Positions 29,008-33,541 of a DNA stretch of 33,541 nt are shown here, one piece after another. A program made the position numbers and the translations under genes. Location of the stretch: positions 1 through 33,541 of the forward strand of contig JAIEMS010000010.1 in assembly GCA_019751915.1 (NCBI GenBank). Reading direction: 5' to 3'. Each line of letters starts with the position of its first letter. Positions within the stretch are counted from its first letter, which is position 1. This DNA is from Burkholderiaceae bacterium. GTDB lineage: Bacteria; Pseudomonadota; Gammaproteobacteria; Burkholderiales; Burkholderiaceae_C. Below the pieces are notes generated by a model. That model did not search any database. It was not told the DNA's origin and saw nothing but the letters and a program-made list of their open reading frames with translations.

Positions 29008-30195
29008 TCAACGATTTTTCCAACCATCGCTGAGTGTTTGCAAGAAGGCGATCACGTCGTCGATCTCTGCATCGTTCAGCGCTGGGGCTTGTCCGGGTTG
29101 GCGGCCATAGGGTGCTTCGCTGGTGTTAACGTTGGCCTGCCACTGCACCGGCAAGTCGTCAAACTTTTTCACACTGCCATCGGCATTGACGGGGTACCAT
29201 TTTTCGGGGTTGGTATCGCGTTGCACATAGAACGCCAATGCCTCTTTCAGTGTTTTGAACTTGCCGTTGTGAAATAACGTCTGGCGTGCGGCCACGTTGC
29301 GCAGCGATGGCACCTTGAAGGCTCCGCACAATTCTTGGCGCGTTTTCAGCTCGGGGCGGGCGCACAGCCCCAAATCAAAATAAGCGGGGTCGTTGTTGGC
29401 CGCAATGTCGCGGTTGCGGGGCAGACCTAAGTTGTCGTAACTAAAGTCGGTAAACAGCGGGTGGCTACCGTCTGCACCTTTGCCCGAGGGGTGGCAGGCG
29501 GCGCAGTTGCCCTTGTTTTCATCGTTAAACAACGCCAAGCCACGGGACTCTGGCGCTGTCAGCGTGGCTTGGCCGCGCAAAACGGCATCGTATTTGCTGG
29601 TGTAGGCATTGAAGTCGGTGTCTTCGTGTTGGTAGCGCTCGAGGGCTTGGAGCAGTTTGTCAAAGGCCAGATCGACGTTTTCAAGCACTGCTGCCCCATA
29701 CACCGCCTTGAAGTCGCTGGCCCATGCGGTTTGCCCGATTTTGGCAACCACGCTGGCTTTGTCTGGATTGGCCATTTCGCGTGGATTTAACAGTGGCCCC
29801 GCCGCTTGCTCGGCCAGTGTGTTGGCCCGACCATCCCAGAAAAATCCTCCGGTTGGCGTACCTTCTTTATCGAAATGAAAAGCGCTGTTCTTTGCCAAGT
29901 AGCGCAGCGAAGGCGAAGTGCGCAAACCCTGAATGTCGGAATGCGGGCCGCCCAATTGAACCGCCAGCGCATTGGGTGCACCGTGCCCCGATGCGCTGGC
30001 ATGGCAGCTAGCGCACGACTGTTTGCCTGAGGCCGAAAGCAGCGGCTCGTTGAAGGCGCGTTCGCCCAAAGCTGCCTCGGGACTTAAAACGGGGCGGGCG
30101 CTGCTGGTGCCGTCGCCACCACACCCGGCCAGCAATCCACCGAGGGCCAAAAGACACCCAACCCAAGAAGCGCGAAAAGCAGTGCGAAGGAACAT
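29008..30195 (-). CDS. Di-haem cytochrome c peroxidase (MauG/CCP family), predicted lipoprotein
   Basis: The predicted precursor has 395 residues. The N-terminus is a lipoprotein signal (LLALGGLLAGC, lipid-accepting C25 followed by GG), so it should be anchored to a membrane facing the periplasm. Two covalent haem sites are seen, CASCH at 61-65 and CAACH at 231-235, plus family motifs RTSPSLRYLA, FFWDGRA and NPREMA. These enzymes reduce hydrogen peroxide with electrons from small cytochromes, or in MauG-like members oxidise other substrates. The ATG at 30195 begins the lipoprotein signal; an earlier start at 30255 would lie on top of the Fur-box-like operator. It lies downstream of rpoN on the same strand, 109 nt away. 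Confidence 0.92.
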   Translation of the reverse strand: MFLRTAFRASWVGCLLALGGLLAGCGGDGTSSARPVLSPEAALGERAFNEPLLSASGKQSCASCHASASGHGAPNALAVQLGGPHSDIQGLRTSPSLRYLAKNSAFHFDKEGTPTGGFFWDGRANTLAEQAAGPLLNPREMANPDKASVVAKIGQTAWASDFKAVYGAAVLENVDLAFDKLLQALERYQHEDTDFNAYTSKYDAVLRGQATLTAPESRGLALFNDENKGNCAACHPSGKGADGSHPLFTDFSYDNLGLPRNRDIAANNDPAYFDLGLCARPELKTRQELCGAFKVPSLRNVAARQTLFHNGKFKTLKEALAFYVQRDTNPEKWYPVNADGSVKKFDDLPVQWQANVNTSEAPYGRQPGQAPALNDAEIDDVIAFLQTLSDGWKNR

Positions 30196-30249
30196 AGAAG
30201 AAACGCCGACGATGGCGCAGTGAATGGACAAATTGCCATTCTTTATTCT

Positions 30250-30270
30250 AAACAAGAACCATTCCTATTT
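30250..30270 (-). promoter_or_regulatory. Fur-box-like palindrome upstream of the peroxidase gene
   Basis: Read on the minus strand, AAATAGGAAT, G, then GTTCTTGTTT agrees with 15-16 of 21 positions of the common Fur operator form AAATGAGAAT, G, ATTCTCATTT. It lies 55-75 nt upstream of the peroxidase ATG, where a promoter is expected, and a TAGAAT -10-like hexamer follows immediately. Repression under iron sufficiency is the inferred effect. Confidence 0.5.
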
Positions 30271-30304
30271 TAAAAAGAAATGTGCTTCGCCTGTGGCTGC
30301 TGGG

Positions 30305-31897
30305 CTACAAGGTTTTGCGCAGCGTGGTGGCGGGAATCTTTAGGCCTTCGCGGTACTTGGCGACGGTGCGGCGGGCGCACTCAATGCCTTGCTCTTTCAG
30401 CATCTCGGCCAATTGGCTGTCCGACAGCGGTTTGGCTGGGTTCTCGGCAGCCACGAATTGCTTAATTAACGCCCGCACCGCCGTGCTAGAGGCGTTGCCG
30501 CCGGTGTCGGTGCCAAGCCCGGAGCCGAAAAAGTATTTCAGTTCGTAGGTGCCTTGTGGCGTTGCCATGTATTTGGCAGTCGTGACACGGCTGATGGTGG
30601 ATTCGTGCAGGCCCAGCTCGTCGGCAATGTCGCGCAGCACCAAAGGGCGCATCGCCAATGCACCGTGAACAAAAAAGTTCTTTTGGCGCTCGACGATGGC
30701 CCGCGAGACGCGCAAGATGGTGTCAAAGCGCTGCTGGATGTTTTTGATGAACCAGCGGGCCTCTTGCAAGCGCTGCTGCAAAGCTTGGTGACCGCCTTCA
30801 CCACGGTGGCCGCGCAGAGCACCGGCGTAGATGTCATGCACCCGCAGGCGCGGCATAACGTCGGGATTGAGTTGCACGCTGAATTGGTAGCCGCCCTGAC
30901 CTAGGTTGATGCACCGCACCAGTATGTCAGGGATGATGGCGTTGCGCTCCACGTTGACAAAGCGCCGTCCGGGGCGTGGCTCGAGCCGGGCAATCAGGGC
31001 CATCGCTGCGCGTGTGCCTTCTTCGCTGGCCCCGCACAGGGGCACCAAACGGCGAACATCGCGTCGGGCCAGTAATTCCAGCGGTTGTTGGCAAATACGC
31101 AGCGCTGTCTGCACCGTATCTGGGCTGGTGCCGCTGGAAGTCTGGGTAGCCAATGCCGTCAGTTGCAGGCTCAGGCATTCGGCCAAGTTGCGCGCACCCA
31201 CCCCCGTAGGCTCTAAGCTTTGCAACAAGCCCAGCGCTACCGTGAAATGGTGCACCAATTCTTCGGTCTGTGCGGCGTTGTCTGGGCCGGCCAAGCCTGC
31301 TGCCAATTCTGCCATCGGGTCTTCGAGGTAGCCGTCGTCGTTCAGCGACTCGATTAAGAAGTGCAGCGCTGCCCGGTCAATTTCTGACAAACGCAGCGCC
31401 AGTGCTTGGCGGTGCAAAAACGCGCTCAGGGATTCATGGCCGTGGGCGAGGTCGGCGGCATCGGCTTCACCATCGCCCTGCGCTGAGGTGCGTGCTGGAG
31501 CATCGCCCCCCCATTCGCTGTCATCGGGGGCCATGTCGATGCTGCCATCGCCCTCCCAGTCAGGGGCATCGCTGGGAGCCTCTGGAGCCGCTTCTGAAGT
31601 GCTTTTCAGATCATTTTGGTCTGTAGCCGTTGTGCTGCTTTGATTACTTGCTCCTGAAATAGGAGCAAAATCAACAACTGAATCATCGCCCTGCGCGGGG
31701 GTGTCGGCCTGCGCCAGACCAAACTCTTCGCGCTCGGCCTCCTCGGGGGTGCGCTCCAAAAATGGGTTTTCGTCGAGCATTTGCTCGACCTCTTGGCCCA
31801 GCTCCAGTGTCGACAACTGGAGCAACCGGATCGACTGCTGCAATTGTGGTGTCAGGGCCAAATGCTGCGAAACGCGCAGTGACAGGCTTTGTTTCAC
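30305..31897 (-). CDS. rpoN: RNA polymerase sigma-54 factor RpoN
   Basis: The predicted protein has 530 residues. Region I (1-50) is the Gln/Leu-rich activator-responsive part (LALTPQLQQSIRLLQLSTLEL, split by family position), ending DENPFLE. An acidic region II (51-150) is unusually long and holds a Ser/Thr/Asn-rich insert near 74-108 that overlaps the dispersed element. The core-binding and DNA-binding parts follow, with a helix-turn-helix (LRDIADELGLHESTISR) and the diagnostic RpoN box ARRTVAKYRE at about 508-517. It directs transcription from -24/-12 promoters, such as the one before the chemoreceptor gene here. The start is GTG at 31897 with AGGG eight bases upstream, 20 nt after lptB. 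The usual downstream hpf and ptsN genes are absent; a cytochrome peroxidase follows. Confidence 0.96.
   Translation of the reverse strand: MKQSLSLRVSQHLALTPQLQQSIRLLQLSTLELGQEVEQMLDENPFLERTPEEAEREEFGLAQADTPAQGDDSVVDFAPISGASNQSSTTATDQNDLKSTSEAAPEAPSDAPDWEGDGSIDMAPDDSEWGGDAPARTSAQGDGEADAADLAHGHESLSAFLHRQALALRLSEIDRAALHFLIESLNDDGYLEDPMAELAAGLAGPDNAAQTEELVHHFTVALGLLQSLEPTGVGARNLAECLSLQLTALATQTSSGTSPDTVQTALRICQQPLELLARRDVRRLVPLCGASEEGTRAAMALIARLEPRPGRRFVNVERNAIIPDILVRCINLGQGGYQFSVQLNPDVMPRLRVHDIYAGALRGHRGEGGHQALQQRLQEARWFIKNIQQRFDTILRVSRAIVERQKNFFVHGALAMRPLVLRDIADELGLHESTISRVTTAKYMATPQGTYELKYFFGSGLGTDTGGNASSTAVRALIKQFVAAENPAKPLSDSQLAEMLKEQGIECARRTVAKYREGLKIPATTLRKTL
31624..31655 (-). repeat. 32-nt dispersed element, copy inside rpoN region II
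   Basis: On the minus strand AGGAGCAAGTAA, twelve variable bases, then AACGGCTA: 8 of 12 and 7 of 8 matches to the intergenic and uvrA copies with the same spacing. A TGCTCCT/AGGAGCA inverted repeat overlaps its 5' end. It encodes GASNQSSTTAT in the variable acidic region of sigma-54. Confidence 0.5.
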
Positions 31898-31917
31898 TGT
31901 ATGGCCCTGCTGTGCGC

Positions 31918-32706
31918 TTACATCCGAAAGTGTTCGCCCAGATAGACCCGGCGCACCTCGGCGTTGTCAACAATCTCGGAGGGCGTGCCCTGTGCCAGCA
32001 CCCGACCATCGCTGATGATGAAGGCGTGGTCGCAAATGCCCAGCGTCTCGCGCACGTTGTGGTCGGTAATGAGCACGCCAATGCCGCGCGCTTTGAGAAA
32101 ACCGATGATGCGTTGAATCTCGATGACGGCAATGGGGTCAATTCCGGCAAAAGGCTCATCGAGCAAAATAAAACGCGGCTGAGTTGCCAAAGCGCGGGCG
32201 ATTTCGACGCGCCGGCGCTCGCCACCCGAGAGGGCCAAAGCCGGAGAGTCGCGCAGATGATCGACGCGCAGCTCTTGCAGCAAGGCGTTCAGGCGCTCTT
32301 CTATGAGGTCTTTGCTCAGTGGCTGACCATTGCTGTCGTGCTGCAACTCCAGCACGGCGCGCACATTTTCTTGCACCGTGAGTTTGCGAAAAATCGAGGC
32401 CTCTTGCGGCAGGTACGACAGCCCCAGCGCCGAGCGCCGGTGAATGGGCATGTGCGTGACAACCTGCCCATCAATGCGAATCTCGCCGCCATCGCACGGC
32501 ACCAGTCCAACGATCATGTAGAACGACGTGGTTTTACCCGCACCGTTGGGGCCGAGCAAACCCACGACCTCGCCCTTCTCGACCACCAGCGACACATCTT
32601 TGACCACTTTGCGGCTGCCGTACGCCTTGGCCAAGTGCTGCACTTCCAAGCGGCTGGCGCTGCTGGGGGCGGCAGTGGGGGGGCTGGTGGGCTGGGTGGT
32701 GCTCAT
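31918..32706 (-). CDS. lptB: LPS export ABC transporter ATPase LptB
   Basis: The predicted protein has 262 residues. LptB is the cytoplasmic ATPase of the LptB2FGC complex that extracts lipopolysaccharide from the inner membrane and drives it across the periplasm. Seen: Walker [10 protein letters not shown] at 52-60, Q-loop [14 protein letters not shown], signature [15 protein letters not shown], Walker [12 protein letters not shown] and the switch histidine in [10 protein letters not shown]. The C-terminus GEHFRM is typical. About 18 Ser/Thr/Pro-rich residues precede the normal family start. Its ATG overlaps the lptA stop by four bases (ATGA), and rpoN follows after 20 nt, the classical lptA-lptB-rpoN order. 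Confidence 0.96.
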   Translation of the reverse strand: MSTTQPTSPPTAAPSSASRLEVQHLAKAYGSRKVVKDVSLVVEKGEVVGLLGPNGAGKTTSFYMIVGLVPCDGGEIRIDGQVVTHMPIHRRSALGLSYLPQEASIFRKLTVQENVRAVLELQHDSNGQPLSKDLIEERLNALLQELRVDHLRDSPALALSGGERRRVEIARALATQPRFILLDEPFAGIDPIAVIEIQRIIGFLKARGIGVLITDHNVRETLGICDHAFIISDGRVLAQGTPSEIVDNAEVRRVYLGEHFRM

Positions 32707-33350
32707 GGTTGGTCGGTATCGAGCGTAGAGCTAGGGCGCAAGACCGGCTGCACCGGCGCGGGTGCCGTGGTGGTCGCTGGGGCCGGACGCGCTGGCGGGT
32801 CTTTAGGGGCCAGCACCGCCCGCACACGCGAACCAGAAGCTGCCCCAGCACCGTGTGGAGCCTTGGCGCTATCGACGGTAAAGACATCGGTCAGGCTGTT
32901 GTAAACGATGACGGCACCGGTGACTTCATCGCTCAAGGCGTTGCCCCGGTAGCGGCGCAACTCGGCGCGGCGCAAGAGGCGCACGCTGTCGTTGTGGCCG
33001 TTGTATTCGATCACCTCGCCCTCGCCCTCGACAAACTCCTCAGGACTGCCGGGCACGGCATCGCGCTTTTGCCGAAAGAAGGCACGCTGACCAGCCTCGG
33101 CAGTAACGACCCCCGACTGGTAGCCATCGGCCCCTTGGCGCACTTCGAGCCGTGCGCCGCGCAGCACAATGCTGCCTTTGGTCAGCACCACGCGGCCCGT
33201 AAAAACGCTGGTTTGCTGAAGCTCATCGTGGCGCAGCGCGTCGGACTCGATGTTCATAGGCTTTTGGCGGTCGGCTTTTTCAGCCAACGCCATGCCCACA
33301 GGGGCACAGGCCAAGCAGGCCAGCAGGGGGAGCGTGAGGAGGCGAATCAT
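32703..33350 (-). CDS. lptA: LPS transport periplasmic protein LptA
   Basis: The predicted precursor has 215 residues. A signal peptide of about 23 residues ([20 protein letters not shown]) is followed by the OstA/LptA beta-jellyroll: [40 protein letters not shown] is the hallmark start (residues 31-70), and later repeats include GEVIEYNG and [14 protein letters not shown]. LptA forms the periplasmic bridge that carries lipopolysaccharide from LptC to LptD. The last 40 residues are a Pro/Ala/Thr-rich tail not found in E. coli LptA. lptC usually precedes lptA, but here a terminator lies 58 nt upstream of the start, so lptA-lptB-rpoN seems to have its own promoter, which I could not locate with confidence. 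Confidence 0.94.
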   Translation of the reverse strand: MIRLLTLPLLACLACAPVGMALAEKADRQKPMNIESDALRHDELQQTSVFTGRVVLTKGSIVLRGARLEVRQGADGYQSGVVTAEAGQRAFFRQKRDAVPGSPEEFVEGEGEVIEYNGHNDSVRLLRRAELRRYRGNALSDEVTGAVIVYNSLTDVFTVDSAKAPHGAGAASGSRVRAVLAPKDPPARPAPATTTAPAPVQPVLRPSSTLDTDQP

Positions 33351-33407
33351 AGAGTTGGCGCGAATCTTGCATCGATTGTAGCCATGCTAATGCCTGCGAT
33401 GGACCAC

Positions 33408-33435
33408 AAAAAAGCCCGCAACTGCGGGTTTTTTT
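33408..33435. terminator. Bidirectional intrinsic terminator upstream of lptA
   Basis: Six A, GCCCGCA, a two-base AC loop region, TGCGGG and seven T. On the minus strand it directly follows a possible stop codon and would insulate lptA-lptB-rpoN from whatever gene lies to the right. Confidence 0.85.
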
Positions 33436-33541
33436 CATGCAGGTACCAAAGAAGCTTTACTGAAGGCGGATTCAAAACTGAAGTGCAACACCCTGGTTTT
33501 TAATGAATGAGGGTGGAGTGCTGAGAGGCGTTCAGGAGCAA
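33435..33541 (-). CDS. Possible 3' end of an unidentified gene (partial)
   Basis: Of the three minus-strand frames at the right edge, only this one is open, for 34 codons, ending ESAFSKASLVPA before a TGA that abuts an intrinsic terminator. The fragment is too short to recognise; it does not look like the end of LptC. It may be noncoding. Confidence 0.25.
   Translation of the reverse strand, partial: APERLSALHPHSLKTRVLHFSFESAFSKASLVPA

Overview
The window reads as chromosome of a betaproteobacterium of the order Burkholderiales, most likely family Comamonadaceae (Rhodoferax/Limnohabitans/Curvibacter-like). The support is a neisserial/Bordetella-type porin, a double-length UvrA, the lptA-lptB-rpoN order, DUF485-actP, and short dispersed elements with a TAGCGCTT-like end of the kind I associate with this family. 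I see no prophage, IS element, CRISPR array, rRNA or intact tRNA.

Region 1 (1-3669, minus strand): the N-terminal 1223 codons of a giant, purely repetitive protein built from a 24-nt/8-residue unit. Units are organised into 408-nt and 816-nt super-repeats. The gene starts at a GTG at 3669 and runs off the left edge. Region 2 (3955-11766, minus strand): a porin, then a 1983-residue tandem UvrA with four ABC ATPase modules, a VF530/DUF2132 protein and a small cysteine-cluster protein. Region 3 (12296-15708): DUF485-actP acetate uptake genes on the plus strand converging on queA. The queA leader carries an orphan intrinsic-terminator-like hairpin.

Region 4 (15764-28926) is rich in signalling genes. 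It holds a hemerythrin-GGDEF cyclase, a PhnD-like binding protein followed by a hybrid histidine kinase with a LapD/MoxY-like sensor region, an amino-acid-type binding protein followed by a PAS-PAS-GGDEF-EAL protein with a C-terminal zinc-binding-like (CZB) domain, and a dCACHE chemoreceptor behind a near-consensus sigma-54 promoter. A UPF0149/SEC-C protein, a PIN-domain protein and an RlmL-like rRNA methyltransferase lie among them. Region 5 (29008-33541, minus strand): a lipoprotein di-haem cytochrome c peroxidase with a Fur-box-like palindrome upstream, rpoN, lptB and lptA, then a terminator and perhaps the tail of another gene at the right edge.

Three observations deserve most attention. 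First, the octapeptide-repeat giant and its recent internal duplication. Second, a 32-nt dispersed element with fixed internal spacing that lies in one intergenic gap and also inside uvrA (twice) and rpoN, and possibly rlmL, always read in the same frame. Third, repeated pairing of periplasmic binding proteins with a histidine kinase or a c-di-GMP enzyme without any transporter genes. All functional assignments come from reading the sequence; no database search was run.
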